Below are positions 47,645-59,414 of a stretch of DNA of 64,000 bases, piece after piece. A program made the translations under genes and the position numbers. Location: the NCBI GenBank assembly GCA_029204225.1, contig CM055103.1, forward strand, positions 46,686,703 to 46,750,702. Reading direction: 5' to 3'. This DNA comes from Diphasiastrum complanatum. Its lineage: Eukaryota > Streptophyta > Lycopodiopsida > Lycopodiales > Lycopodiaceae. Positions within the stretch are counted from its first letter, which is position 1, and every line of letters starts with the position of its first letter. The notes beneath the pieces are model-generated. The model was not told where the DNA came from, did not search any database, and saw nothing but the letters and a program-made list of their open reading frames with translations.

Positions 47645-47949
47645 AAGAATTTTCTCCTGAGATGTAGCTTGAAAGCTACATCGTGCACTTCATATAGGGC
47701 GCTCAAGATGTCCCAAACTTTCTTGGAGATCTGAGTTTCAGACACATAACCAATTTGTGTGTCTGAGATGTTGAGGATGATCAGCGTGAAAGTTTTTCCA
47801 TCCTTCAGCTTCCATCTAAATAGTACAACGTCATCTACTTCCGATTTTGTCTCTACACTTGGGACAACATCATACAACTCCTTAGCCATTAGCATAGTTT
47901 TCATCTTAAATTTCCACAGATGATAGTTGGATACATTAAGCTTGTCCAT
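47645..47949 (-). pseudogene. Copia gag N-terminal fragment (minus)
   Basis: Reads MDKLNVSNYHLWKFKMKTML, LFRWKLKDGKTFTLI, SKKVWDILSALYEV, LHLRRKFFS, a typical copia gag start (L...NY..W...M...L). It is cut at 47642 by the LTR insertion. Its primer site and LTR lie upstream at 48112 and 48124. Confidence 0.8.
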
Positions 47950-48111
47950 AATGGGACTGGCTTCCCCATGGGTACCAATGTGGATGTTAGTTTAGGTGAT
48001 GGTGATAACTATCAGTGACTTAAGAATGAAAACCTAATGCAATTTGAAGACAATTATTCTATCAGAAGATAGAACCAAGTTCTGTGAGAAGTGTATCAAG
48101 CTATATCGATA

Positions 48112-48123
48112 GCTCTGATACCA
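48112..48123 (-). other. tRNA-iMet primer-binding site
   Basis: The minus strand reads TGGTATCAGAGC, directly next to TGTTGGAAAAATG (LTR start at 48124). Confidence 0.85.
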
Positions 48124-48740
48124 TGTTGGAAAAATGTGATGGGGTGAGTCCATGGATCGGATGGATAGATCAAACAATCGGATCAGAACGATCCTACTAC
48201 TGCACGAAGATAGTGGTCGACTGATTACCTCGGTGCGTGCACTACTACAACAAATGGTGAACTCAAATAGAGCTTAATTGTGATTATGTTGAAGAGAAAG
48301 AGTAGAAAATCAAACAAAAAGTAGTTAGAGAGTTAGACAGAAAGTAGAAAGTATACAACACTAACAAAATTTGAACACAAAACTAGACAATAATTTATTC
48401 AAATTGAAAGTATGGAAATACAAGTCAGATGATGCTGGTGAGCACAAAACAATAGTGGGCAAAACTCCATGCTCACAAAACTAACTATGATCTGTAATAG
48501 CTATGAGCTTATTTTGACAATTAGTCTGAAAGGAAGGATTCAATTCTTAAAAGCATCTACTATGTCTATCTCTTATAAGTTGTCATCTCGGCATCTATGT
48601 GTGCTCAAGCATACATGGAATCAACCTATCTCATTTGACATCTAATTGGCTTATCTATAGCTGCAAAGAGAGGATAGAGAGACAATTGACATTAAAATGT
48701 CATGTTTGAGAGTGAAGATATAATGATCGCCAAGTAAAGA
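48124..48740 (-). repeat. 5' LTR (minus) of the copia gag at 47949, right end uncertain
   Basis: Sequence starting TGTTGGAAAAATGTGATGGG beside the primer site; no ORFs, AT-rich. It must end before + strand copia gag sequence begins near 48770. Confidence 0.5.
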
Positions 48741-48892
48741 TCTTCAAGAATCCTGTCACACGCAAACCAAAAGGACACCTGTGCGACATGCCAAAGACAA
48801 GGCAAGGGCAAGGGCAAGAAGAAGTTTAAACATCAATTTGCCGAGTCTTAGGAGGATGAGGGGTCTTCCAGTAAGACCAAGAAGAAAGACAA

Positions 48893-49543
48893 GTGCTTCC
48901 ATTTGGTAAAAAGGGCCATTGGAAAAGTGAATGTCGCAGGTTCCTAGCGGAACAAGACAAGGGAAACCCAAAAAAAGCAGGTAACCTTGTTGATGAGGGT
49001 GAGATTGAAGACTCTAGCATCTTCATATCTGCATTGTCATCTAATCAAGATGATCAAGCATGGTATATTGACTCGGGAGCCACAAGACACGTGACAGGTA
49101 ACAAGAATTGGTTCAGTAGCTTGAAAGTGTTGGATAATGAAACGTCTGTTTCACAAGCAAATGGTGATGTGTGCAACATCAAAGGGATAGGCACTGTTCC
49201 AATCCAACAACCTGATGGCAAAAGCAGGATGATCAGGGAGGTACTTTACGTACCAAGTTTGAAGAAAAATCTACTTTATGTTGGAGTCATTATTGATCAA
49301 AAGTTGAAAGTAGAATTCGCCCATGATCGTTGCTTTGTGAAGGATGCGAACCAAAAGTTCAAAGTTATTGTGAATGGAATAAGAGAGCCCAATACAAAAT
49401 TATACAGGTTGAATGCTACAATCAAGGGGCAACATGGACTTGTATCATCCGTTCCTTCACAAACTGAGTTGTGGCATAAGAGGCTTGGTCATTTGAACTT
49501 AGGAATCCTCAGTTTGATGAGAAAATTGGAGATGGTAACATGA
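48893..49543 (+). pseudogene. Copia B zinc knuckle remnant, protease, integrase HHCC
   Basis: The knuckle reads KCFH-FGKKGHWKSEC with the second Cys lost through a 1-nt deletion. Protease WYIDSGATRHVTGNKNWF has intact DSG. Then GIGTVPIQQPDGK, VLYVPSLKKNLLYVG, and the HHCC start ELWHKRLGHLNLGILSLMRK. It ends at TGA 49541-49543, after which the frame continues. Confidence 0.88.
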
Positions 49544-50056
49544 TTGCCTACTATAGAAGACCACTTGAAATCGATGTGCGAGTCATGTGTATATGGGAAG
49601 CAGCATCGAGAGAAGTTCAATAAAGGGGGTGTTGCAAGGGCAAAAAACATCCTGGATTTGATCCACACATATTTATGTGGGCCTATGAGGACCATGTCCT
49701 TAGGTAAAGCCTTCTATTTTATGACCTTTATTGATAATATGTCATGTAAGACGTGGATCTACTTCTTGAAGAAAAAATCGGATGCATTTGACAAGAGCTT
49801 CAAAGCATTGGTCAAAAATCAGACAGGTAGGAAGATCACAGTCCTAAGATCAGATAGTGGAGGTGAGTACAAGTCTAATGACTTTAATGATCTTTGTGAT
49901 CAATGTGGGACTGAAAGACAATTTTCGCAAGCTCATACTCCTGCTCTCAATGGTGTAGCTAAGCGCAAGAATTGTACGATTGTGGAAAGTGCCAGATCTA
50001 TGCTAGCTGAGATGAAACTACCAAAAGATTTTGGTCAGAAGCATGTAGTACGGTAG
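49544..50056 (+). pseudogene. Copia B integrase core
   Basis: In the same frame after the TGA: CESCVYGKQHREKF (second half of HHCC), LDLIHTYLCGPM (first Asp position replaced: LIHTYLCGP instead of the usual HSDxCGP), FMTFIDNMS, RSDSGGEYKSNDF with catalytic Asp, PALNGVAKRKN where PQQNGVAERKN is expected (Glu to Lys). The frameshift near 50030 turns DFWSEA into DFGQKH. Two changes at catalytic positions suggest it is dead. Confidence 0.85.
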
Positions 50057-51183
50057 TCTATCTTCAAAACAGAAGTCCTACCATTGCCATACCAAAGATA
50101 ACACCTGAGGAAGCATTCAAAAAGAAGAAGCCAAAGGTGAACCACTTGCGAATCTTTGGATGTAAGGCCTTTGTACACAGTCCTAAGAAAGAAAGATGTA
50201 AACTTGATGTGAAAGCTATCAAGTGTATATTCCTAGGATATGATGAACGTGTGAAGGGCTATAGATGTTTTGATCCAGTGGAAAACAAAATCCATGTAAG
50301 CCGTGATGTTATCTTTGATGAATCCAAGATGTATGAAGACGAGGATGCTGAAAAGATAGATACATCTAGTGGGAAAGATGGTATAGTGAGGATACCTCCT
50401 GATGATGATCCATTCATTGACCTTCCGAGTGATGAATATGAGGATACATCTCAAGATACTACTACTCAACCTCAAGAGACAGGTTGGAGAGGTAGAGATA
50501 AACTTTTTGGTGCAAGAAGGATTGAAGTTGCAGGTGACAAACGCAAGGAGAAGGATGTACCATGGAATACATTTTCGCTAGGAAGCCGATCACCTGACAG
50601 GAAGCTCCCTAAGTGGTTTGAGAGATTGTTGGAGAGCCGCGACATGGATGACTTTCTAGGATTATCTAGCCAGAGAGAGCTACGAAGATCAACAAGAGAG
50701 AAGACACAACCTAAAAGGTATGAAGCAAACTATGCTCTCTTATCTAGCATTATTAAAAGCAAAAAACCTTCGACTTATGGTGAAGCGAAGGATGATGACA
50801 TTTGGGTCAAGGCCATGGGAGAGGAGATGGAGTCAATTGCTAAGCATAGCACATGGGTAGAACCACCAATTGGCAAGAAACCCAATGGTTGCAAATGGGT
50901 ATACAAGACTAAGTACCATGCAGATGGTAGTATAGCAAAGCACAAGGCAAGATTGGTGATCAAAGGGTATGCACAAAGTAAAGGCATTGACTATGAGGAG
51001 ACCTTTGCACCAGTATGTAAGTGGAATACTCTACGCCTACTTGTTGCTTTAGCTTCACATTTTGGTTGGCCTTTGCATCAAATGGATGTGAAATTTGCTT
51101 TTCTAAATGGTGAGCTAGAAGAAGAAGTGTTCATGGATCAAACTGAAGTCTTTGTAGACATGAAAATAAAGTACGTCACTTGA
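50057..51183 (+). pseudogene. Copia B integrase C-terminus and RT N-terminus
   Basis: Frame with NHLRIFGCKAFVHSPKKERC, CIFLGYDERVKGYRCFDP, VSRDVIFDESKM, an acidic Thr-rich linker, RRSTREKTQPKRYEANYAL; then RT EEMESIAKHSTWVEPPI, GCKWVYKTKYHADGSIAKHK, GYAQSKGIDYEETFAPVCKW, QMDVKFAFLNGELEEEVFMD, ending in a frameshift (TEVFVDMKIKYVT). Confidence 0.9.
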
Positions 51184-52280
51184 AGAAAGCGCTTTATGGT
51201 CTTAAACAGGTACCACGTGCGTGGTACAGCAGGATTGATGCCTACTTTTGTTCAAAGGGGATGGTGAGAACACATTCTAATCCACTATATGTCTTATGCT
51301 TTGATGGTATGGTTGCTTTGATTGCTCTTTATGTTGATGACTTGATTATTACGAGAAATAATCAAGAGATGATAGACATGATCAAGAAAGACCTCATGGA
51401 ATAATTCGAGATGACAGATTTCAGCCTGATGCATTTTTGTCTTGGAGTAGAGGTGTGGCAAAAAGGACACGAAGTGGGTTTAACACAGGTGAAGTATGTC
51501 AAAGAATTGCTGCACAAGTTTAGGTTGCAGGATTGCAAACCAGTGAATACTCCTATTGAACCAGGTAAAAAGCTTTCTAAGCTTGATGAGTCACAGTCAT
51601 TTGATGCTACGCTGTATAGGCAGTTAGTAGGGAGCTTGATTTACCTTACCACGACTATACCAGATATATGCTATGTTGTTGGCATTGTAAGTCAGTTTAT
51701 GGCAGCACCTACGAAAACGCATTGGAAGGCAGCTAAACACATTTTGCGTTATGTGAAAGGCACTTCAGATTATGGCTTGATTTATAAAAAGCATGATGGT
51801 TTACCTGAGTTGTGTGGCTATGTGGATGCGGATTGGGGAGGTGACTATGATGATCATAGATCCACCACAGGGTACGTATTCCAGTTTTGTGGTAGTTGCT
51901 TTTCCTGGTCTAGTAAGAAGCAAAGTACAATTGCTCTATCCACCACAAAAGCAAAGTATAAGACAATGTGTAGTGCAGCACAAAAAGCTATGTGGTTGAG
52001 ATAAATCTTCAAAGAAGTTGGCATGAAGCAGAAAAATCTCACGACATTACATAGCGATAGTCAAAATGGCATTCAGCTAGCAAAAAATCCAGTGTTCCAT
52101 GCGAGAACCAAACACATTGAGATTTAGTATCACTTTATATGTGAGAGGCTGCCGAGTTGTGAAATTCATGTTGTTCATTGTAGTACGAAAGAACAACTAG
52201 CTGATATTTTCACTAAGCCACTTGTTGGAGAAAAGTTTAATAAGTTTAGATCAAAGTTGTCTGTACTTAAAGTTTGTTGA
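51180..52280 (+). pseudogene. Copia B RT palm and RNase H
   Basis: KKALYGLKQVPRAWYSRIDA, LYVDDLIITRNNQEM (YVDD intact, about 51330), TAA at 51402-51404, then MTDFSLMHFCLGVEVW, DATLYRQLVGSLIYLTTT, PDICYVVGIVSQFMAAPTK, WKAAKHILRYVKG, RNase H CGYVDADWGGDYDDHRSTTG and SSKKQSTIALSTTKAKYK (usual TEAEY altered to TKAKY), then HARTKHIEI-stop-YHF and ADIFTKPL. Four or more stops. Confidence 0.9.
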
Positions 52281-52334
52281 CTTTAAAACTATGTATATGA
52301 CTGTGTAAAAAGTAGACTCTACTTTAAGGGAGGG

Positions 52335-52600
52335 AGTTAGAATTAAAGTAGAATCACTGTGCTACTGTACTGTGGGTCCTATCAGTTGATAAGGATGTGT
52401 TGGCCTTGCCACGAGGCAAGTTGACGGGACACGCATCCCGCCAACGGCAACCTGGGTCATGCATGGGTTGCTTGAGTGAACAACTATATGTACAGTGTAA
52501 TTTCATTTTGAGAAATACAGTTGTTATGTGAGCTTGTTATGGAGAGTGTTTTTTGTCTGTGTTATTGTGTAGCATGATCTGTGTTCCTATTCGAAGCAAA
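52335..52600 (+). repeat. 3' LTR of copia element B (right end uncertain)
   Basis: Polypurine tract AAGGGAGGGAG, then TTAGAATTAAAG; the TG start has decayed. It contains GTGGGTCCTATCAGTTGATAA and an imperfect inverted repeat (CCTTGCCACGAGGCAAG). Confidence 0.55.
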
Positions 52601-52609
52601 TTCTAAGTC

Positions 52610-52905
52610 TCTTGGATTCTACTATCCATTGATGCACTATGCTTGTGATTGCATGCAATTTTATGTGTAGAATGATCTATATTTGTTATTTTTGGATCCA
52701 CACATGTGAAATACATTTGCTTGCTGGTTTTGTATGGAAAACATTAGAACTTTACTATTTCAATCAAGTTTGATCAGTTCTATTAGAGTTTGCATCTCAT
52801 TTTGTGTGTAGATGCTAATTTTTTTACATTGGTGAGATTGGTAGAGTATTTCTCTTTGTAACCCAAGATATTTCAAGTGGATTGGATCATAATGATCTGA
52901 AAAGA
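52610..52905 (+). repeat. LTR fragment (+) of the 40337/45516 family
   Basis: Reverse complement of an internal part and end of the 650-bp LTR: GATTCTACTATCCATTGATGCAC, ATGTGTAGAATGATCTATATTTGT, GTTTGCATCTCATTTTGTGTGTAG, TTGGATCATAATGATCTGAAA. The terminal ATCTTTCACA is missing, so it is truncated at 52900 against minus-strand copia. Confidence 0.75.
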
Positions 52906-53900
52906 ATCCTCTTCTTTAACTCATCATCCGTTGTGATGATTTTAGCTCCAATAAAATCCTCTTGATCCAAAGCACTTCTTTTGTTGATGTAGTGAGTGCT
53001 TTATACTCGGCCTCACAAGAAGAAAGAGATATAGTATCTTGCTTTTTGGAAAGCCAAGATATGAGATTTTCTCCAAAAAAGACAGTATATGCACTTGTGG
53101 ATTTTCGATCCATCTTATCACTTGCAAAGTCCGAATCCGAGTAGCCAATAGTAGATAAATCTTCACTTTTTCAGAGTAGACCATAATCATGTGATGAAGA
53201 TATATACCTTAGCACTTTCTTGGCCATCTTCCAATGTTGGATCTTTGGATCTTGCATAGATTGGCTCAACTTGTGCACACAATAGCTCAAGTCGGGTCTA
53301 GTGATAGTAAGCCATATCAAAGAGCCAATAAGACTCCTAAAAAGTGTGATGTCCTTGAAGGATCTTTCATTACCTTTATTAGGCTCTTTTACAATGTGCT
53401 CCATAGGTGTGTCAATGCTCTTACATCCTTCCATTTGAAACTTTTTTAACATAGCAAGAGCATATCTAGATTGACAAATAAAAGCATAATCATCATGAAA
53501 GTCAATCTCTAGGCCTAATATGTAATGGATCTCTCCTAGATCTTGCATCTTAAACTCTTTTCCAAGTGCTAATTTGGTCTCTTCAACCAATTTGATGCTA
53601 CTTCCACATAGGATAATGTCATCAACATAAATGAGAAGAATAACAATATTACTAGCAATAAACTTGATATACATGGAAGGATCATAGTCACTAAGAGTGA
53701 ATCCTAGTGAGATAAGAAAAGGGTTGAGCCTCTCATACCAAGATCTTGGTGCTTGCTTGAGTCCATAAAGACTCTTGAAAAGCAAGCACACTTTTGATTC
53801 ATCCTTGATGAATCCTTGAGGTTGCTCCATGTAGATTTCCTCTTGAAGATAACCATTGAGAAATGCATTGGAAACATCTAATTGGAACACTTCCTCTTGA
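52906..53900 (-). pseudogene. Copia RT and RNase H fragment (minus)
   Basis: The longest preserved RT frame here: [60 protein letters not shown] (YVDD intact), KMQDLGEIHYILGLEIDFHD, TITRPDLSYCVHKLSQSMQD, WKMAKKVLRYISSSHDYGLL. RNase H continues in another frame (MDRKSTSAYTVFFGENLISW, SSCEAEYKALTTSTKEVLW). The upstream edge (about 53900) is fused to non-copia sequence, giving a spurious N-terminus with MCLCICACICLF. Confidence 0.9.
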
Positions 53901-53989
53901 AACCAAAATCTCACATTACACATAGGAAAAATTGGAGGGGAGAAAGCGACAAATAGACATATGCATGCACATATGCATAGACACATGAA

Positions 53990-55370
53990 ACTGAAAGATC
54001 ACCATAATTCAAATATGGCTCACTGATCTAATAATTCATCTTCCAAGACCTAAAACCTGACTTGCTTGGCCCAAATTATGAAAACCTACATCTCTAATTT
54101 CAATCATAGTTTTTGAAATATGATCATACAACCAATAAGCTTTAAACTAATTGCTATATCATTTCAATAAATGAGCTAAACTCTATTCTCTCAAAAGGGT
54201 AATAGTGTTTTCCACTCAGTTCAGAATCAACATTTTCAAATCAGATGAATTAGCATGAATTGTGGTTCTAAATCGGGTCCCTTCAAAAAGAATTTAAAAG
54301 AATTGACAAAAAAAAAATTCACAATTTTTAGGTATAATGCTATAAAATATCTATTGTGATGTGTATACTCTCTACAATGTGTCTAAAATCTTATAGATGT
54401 TCGATTGCTATTGAAAATATAAATTTCAATTTTCAAAGTTCATTGTTGTTGATAGAAGGTTGAAGCTTGAAACTATATTAAAACTCACAACTACACATGA
54501 CAATGTTGAATGGACACATTTCAAACTTCACAAACTAGATTGCATGATCTAACTTCCACTTAACATTGTAATTTATGATTGATTCATGATCTATCATCAA
54601 ACATCTATCACACAATATACTAGGTAAATATTTGAATATAAATCATAATATCGAAAAGCCAAAACAAAGAATCGTTAAGGTCACAATCAAAGAATCGCTC
54701 AAAATCAAAGAACGATTTTTTTTTGTTTTGGGTTCAATTCTTTCTGATTCTGATTTGAATCAAACCCTGATTGATTCTTTGACGAATTGCATTTGTTCAC
54801 CAATGAACCGAAGTTCATGGAAATACTAGATGGTGAGGTATTAGGACAAAGCTTATCTTTAGATCAGACAACTTCTTAAAGCTTAAAAAGACACTTTAAT
54901 AATCCAAGGGGAGTTAAAAAGTAGATGACAGTTCGTCATCTACAAGTCTCAACGTCCTAGATAACCATATATAGCCCTAATAACTTGCATGTAATTTATG
55001 TTGGGTTGTGAACTATCATAGCGCAAAGAATATTATAGGCAGCAAAACATTTATTATGCATCATACAACTAACCTACAATGATTTGTAGCCCCTTGTTGA
55101 CTATGTTGTACATAGTAATTATTGTTTCAACAAAACAACCATATCTCAATGGTATGTAGGGTTTGCCAGCATGCAAACTATTGCAATTTGTGATATGAAA
55201 AAATCAAAAATTTCAAAAGCACCTCACAACATAACGGGCTGATCAAGTCTGCAACTTTGTGTTGATTATCTCGAGTAGTCATGCACCCGCGCATCGTACC
55301 GATATCAGGTGTACAACCAAAAATTTACATTTTTGTAGTGTGAATAAATTTTGTGATCCAGACTCATCTA
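53990..55370. other. AT-rich, no gene recognised
   Basis: It contains short ORFs without motifs, poly(A) and poly(T) runs and GATTGATTC repeats near 54600-54790. The 5' LTR of the downstream copia D element should lie at its right end, but no TG...CA boundary or primer site was found. Confidence 0.4.
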
Positions 55371-55377
55371 TCCAATA

Positions 55378-56140
55378 ATGGCAACTCTAAGCGAGAGTCT
55401 CCTTAATGAGTCAAGCAAATTGGAAGGTGCCGACAACTATGCAGTTTGGAAATTCAATTTGAAGAACATTTTGATGGAAAAGGAGCTATGGGAGATCATG
55501 ACAGGTGAAGAGACAAGGCCAGTGATTGAAGAAAATCAGCGGGCATTTGATAGGAGAAGATGGAAAGCCCAAAATGTCATCAACTTATCAGTTAGAGATG
55601 CAATTATTCCCTATATTTCAGATTCAGAAGGACCAAAAGAAACGTGGGATACATTGAAGGCATTGTTGGAAACGACAAATACATCTCGAATACTATTTCT
55701 AAAGACAAAGTTGCATACATTGCGAATGGATGATGGTGAAACTATTGTCGATCACATATTGAAGATCGTGATCAATTAGCAGCAGTTGGAGAGCGAGTAC
55801 AAGATCGTGAGATTGTGCAATTGACATTGAATAGTCTGAGTGAGTCACATCAGATGTTTGTGATGAGTATACCACAAAAGAAAATCTTCCAACCTATGAA
55901 GAACTAGGTGGATTGCTTTTGCAAGAAGAGCAACGTCAAGAGAACTTGAATCATCGTAACAGGAGCTATGATCAAGCTCTTGCAGTTAGAGGACGAGGTG
56001 GAAGATTTGGCCGTGAAAAGTATCAATCGAGAGGAGGAAACTCAAGCCGAGAATCATTTCAACAATTTCATGAGCAAGTCAATGATAGTCCAAATCGAGG
56101 TAATTGGAATCAAGACTGAGGTCAAGGATGCGGCTATTCA
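55378..56140 (+). pseudogene. Copia D gag
   Basis: MATLSESLLNESSKLEGADN, YAVWKFNLKNILMEKELWE, RRWKAQNVINLSVRDAIIPY, ETWDTLKALLETTNTSRILF, LKTKLHTLRMDDGETIVDHI: copia gag. The frame shifts at about 55770 and continues as QQEQRQENLNHRN with RGRGGRFGREK basic repeats. The zinc knuckle CRYCNRPGHWEHEC is at 56162-56203. A good match to copia gag despite two frameshifts. Confidence 0.88.
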
Positions 56141-56403
56141 AGACAAAATAAACCTGAAATTTGTAGGTACTGCAACAGACCTGGTCACTGGGAGCATGAA
56201 TGTTTCAAGAAACAGAAGGAGATGGAACAAAGAAAAGACAAATGGCAAGCGAGAGATTATGTTGATCAACATCAATTTGATGACTATTATTATGAAGACA
56301 ATTATACTGATCAACATCAATACGATAATGATCAATATGAAGATGATACAGGTGAGAGTTCAAAATTGTTCATTACAGCATTAATGACAAGCGATAAAGC
56401 CAA

Positions 56404-57972
56404 GGATACCTAGTACATTGATAGTGGTGCATCCAAGCACATGACTTCAAGGAAAGAGTGTTTTCAGAACTCAAGAAAACTGACAATGGTGATGAAGTTG
56501 GACAAGCTGATGGCAAATTGCTATCTGTTAAAGGAGTTGGAGTGGTACCAGTGAAGTTAGCCAACGGGAAGATAAAGCATATAAGCAATGTGCAATATGT
56601 ACCTGGCTTAGCTAACAATCTACTATCTGTTGGGACGATGGCTGATCAACAGCTCAAGGTTGAGTTTGACAGTGACAAATGTCTTGTCAAAGACATCAAG
56701 AATCACTACAAAGTGATTGCTACAGGAGCTACAGTCAACGGGAATCGACTCTACAAATTGAATGCGAGATCTTTTACTCAAGCTATGGTTAGCACTGTTG
56801 ATAGTCGAAGTGATCTTTGGCATCAAAGGTTTAGTCATATTAGTGCTCAAAGCTTGCAAGTTCTTAAAAGAGGTAATCTAGTTGTTGAATTGCCAGATAT
56901 CTCTTTTGAAGGAAAATTTTGTGAGGGTTGCATTTTGGGAAAACAGCATAGAGAGAGATTTCTCAAAGATGGAGCAAGAAGAGCCAATGGCATTCTTGAT
57001 CTTGTTCATAGTGATATGTGTGGGCCAATACAAACTAGGTCCATTAGTGGTTGTTACTATTTCATATCTGGATTTATTTCATATAGTAGACATATTTGGA
57101 TTTATTTCATAAGCAAGAAATCTGATGCTTTTGCCAAGTTTAGAGAGTTCAAGGCTCTAGTTGAAAAACAAACAGATTGTTATATTAAGACCCTCAGATC
57201 AGAGGGTGGTGGTGAGTATTTTTCAACAGAGTTCATAGATTTATACAAGGATCAGGGGATCAAGAGACAAACCACTACACCCTATTCACCACAACAGAAC
57301 GGAGTTGCAAATTGGAAAAACAGATCCATTGTGGAGATGGCTAGGGCAATGCTTAAGAGCAAGGGTTTGCCAAATACTTTTTGGGCAGAAGCATGCAACA
57401 CAGCTACTCATATCTTGAATTGGTGTCCTACGAAGTCCGTGGAGGGTAAGAAACCTTACGAAGCTTTTACTGGAAAGAAAACTAATGTTTCTCATTTACG
57501 AATATTTGGTTGTGATGCTTATGCTCATGTACCTGATGAAAAACGAAAGAAGCTGGATGCAAAAGTTGTAAAGTGTATTTTTCTTGGATATGATGAAAGA
57601 GCCAAGGCATGCAGGATGTATGACACAAATGCACAAAAGATCATGATTTCTAGAGATGCTACTTTTGATGAGATGGGTCAAAATGACCAAATAAAATTGA
57701 CAATTGATCCCTTTGATGATAAAGCTAAAGTGCAAGTGAAGAAAGAAGTTGGTGTCGATATGGAAGAGCCAATGGAAAAAGGTAGGGTCAATAATGAGAT
57801 TCCTAGGAGAGTGCATAAGTGGTACTTGTCAGTAACAAGTGATGTTAATAAGGGAGATACTCCCGAATCAAGTGAGCAGGGAGAGCTTAGAAGATCAAGT
57901 AGAAATCGAAAACATCCTACAAGATTAGAGATGAGTCTAGCCCTAATGGGTTCTGTGCTCACGGCTCAATAA
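56404..57972 (+). pseudogene. Copia D protease end and integrase, 504-codon open frame
   Basis: YIDSGASKHMTSRKE (protease site, after TAG) is in one frame, and 504 codons follow in the next: VGVVPVKLANGKIKHISNVQ, YVPGLANNLLSVG, LWHQRFSHISAQSLQVLKRG, CEGCILGKQHRERFLKDGA, LDLVHSDMCGPIQTRS (first Asp kept), LRSEGGGEYFSTEFIDLYKD where the second catalytic Asp is Glu, PQQNGVANWKNRSIVEMARA (Glu of the usual VAERKN lost), FWAEACNTATHILNWCPTKS, FLGYDERAKACRMYD. It ends at TAA before RT. Long and open, but the catalytic triad is altered. Confidence 0.9.
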
Positions 57973-58615
57973 CCAAAAACTTTTGATAAAGCAAAGGAGC
58001 ACAAGAAGTGGCGTGAAGCTATGGAAACAAAAATGGAAGCTATATCAAAAAATAGGATGTGGAACTTGGTTGAGCTACCTGATGGTAAGACGCCTATCAC
58101 TTGCAAATGGATATACAAGATCAAATATGGAGCCGATGGGCAACTCAACAAGTATAAAATACGGTTGGTTGCGAGAGGATTTGAGCAGCAAGAAGGTATT
58201 GATTTTGAAGAAACCTTCGCACCTGTAGCTAAGATGGTAACTATACGTTCTATCATTGCTATTTCTGCTTTCTATGGTTGGAAGATCCAGCAAATGGACG
58301 TTAAATATGCTTTTCTTAATGGAGTGCTGGATGAAGAGGTGTACTTAGTACAACCTCAAGGATTTGTTGAGCCAGGGAGAGAGCATCTCGTTTGTAAGCT
58401 CAACAAAGCCATTTATGGATTGAAGCAAGCACCACGGGCGTGGTACACACTTCAAGCAAAGGGGAATGATAAAGAGTGATGTTGATCCTAATCTTTACAT
58501 TCTAAGGCAAGATTCAAATATAGTGTTCATTGTGTTGTATGTGGATGATTTGATTATTACAGGAAGTAATGAGAGCTTAATTGATGAAATAAAATCAGAT
58601 CTTTGCCAAAGCTTT
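57973..58615 (+). pseudogene. Copia D RT
   Basis: [132 protein letters not shown] then stop. The next frame holds VLYVDDLIITGSNESLIDEI (YVDD at about 58539-58550). One or two frameshifts interrupt an otherwise well-conserved RT. Confidence 0.9.
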
Positions 58616-59414
58616 TGACATGAGTGATATAGGATTGATGCACTGTTGTCTTGGCATTGAAGTATGGTAAAAGAAAGACATGGTCTTTCTTACTTGAAAG
58701 CAAATATGCACGAGATTTGCTTTATAAGTTCAATATGCAAGATTGTAAGCCTTTGAGTACACCTATGGACGTCAACATGAAGCTTACTGCATATGATGAA
58801 TCTGAGAAAGTGGATACTTATTTGTATAGACAGCTGGTGTGTAGTTTGATTTATTTGACACACACACGACCTGATATTTCTTATGTTGTTGGTGTTGTTA
58901 GTCAATTTATGCAAGATCCTAGTCAAGCACACTGGAAGTCTGCTAAACATATTCTTAGATACATTCGAGGGACATTAAATTTTGGTTTGAAGTATGATCA
59001 ACCTGAAGCGCCAATGTTGGTAGGTTATACAGATGCCGATTGGGCAGGTAACCTTACCATCGACGAAAGCTGAATATTGAGCACTCAGCAATGCTACACA
59101 AGAAGCGATATGGTTACGAAGATTGCTTGTGGATTTAGATCAACCACAGGTGGATGTGACTACTATATCTTGTGATAATCAAAGTTCACCTTGCCAAAAA
59201 TCCAGTTTTACATGCTCAAACCAAGCACATCGAAATACACTACCATTTTGTTCGAGAGAAAATTCTTGATGGAGCCATTGATCTTGTTTTTTGTAAATCT
59301 GAAGATCAAATGGCAGATATTTTCACTAAGTCATTAGGTAGATGTAAATTTGGGAGGTTTCGTACTCTATTAGGGATAGAAAAATGTAATTTTATCATTG
59401 AGGGAGAGTGTTAG
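58616..59414 (+). pseudogene. Copia D RT tail and RNase H
   Basis: LESKYARDLLYKFNMQDCKP, LYRQLVCSLIYLTHTRPDIS, YVVGVVSQFMQDPSQAHWKS, AKHILRYIRGTLNFGLKYDQ, VGYTDADWAGNLTIDES then stop; the KSTSGYxFxLG part is deleted. Then LAKNPVLHAQTKHIEIHYHF, VREKILDGAIDLVFCKSEDQ, MADIFTKSLGRCKFGRFRTL. The end is 5 bp inside the LTR. Confidence 0.88.

Larger units (their letters stand above)
48770..52280 (+). mobile_element. Copia element B, gag end to RNase H, multiply broken
   Basis: A nearly full pol in copia order, with breaks at the zinc knuckle (48899), 49541-49543 (TGA), about 50030 (frameshift), about 51150-51183 (frameshift/stop), 51402-51404 (TAA) and 52002-52004. No 5' LTR of its own is seen (truncated against a minus LTR). 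A 3' LTR start follows at about 52335. Confidence 0.88.
55378..59414 (+). mobile_element. Copia element D, gag to RNase H, multiply broken
   Basis: Full copia order on the + strand, about 4 kb of coding relic ending beside a polypurine tract and LTR at 59409. Breaks: frameshift about 55770, stop (Trp codon to TAG) at 56411-56413 before the protease DSG, frameshift about 56455, TAA at 57970-57972, frameshifts at about 58450, 58615 and 59060, and a large loss in RNase H near 59070-59170. Confidence 0.9.

Noticed and set aside
54632-54829. 65-aa ORF in AT-rich DNA
   Set aside because: No motif; expected by chance.
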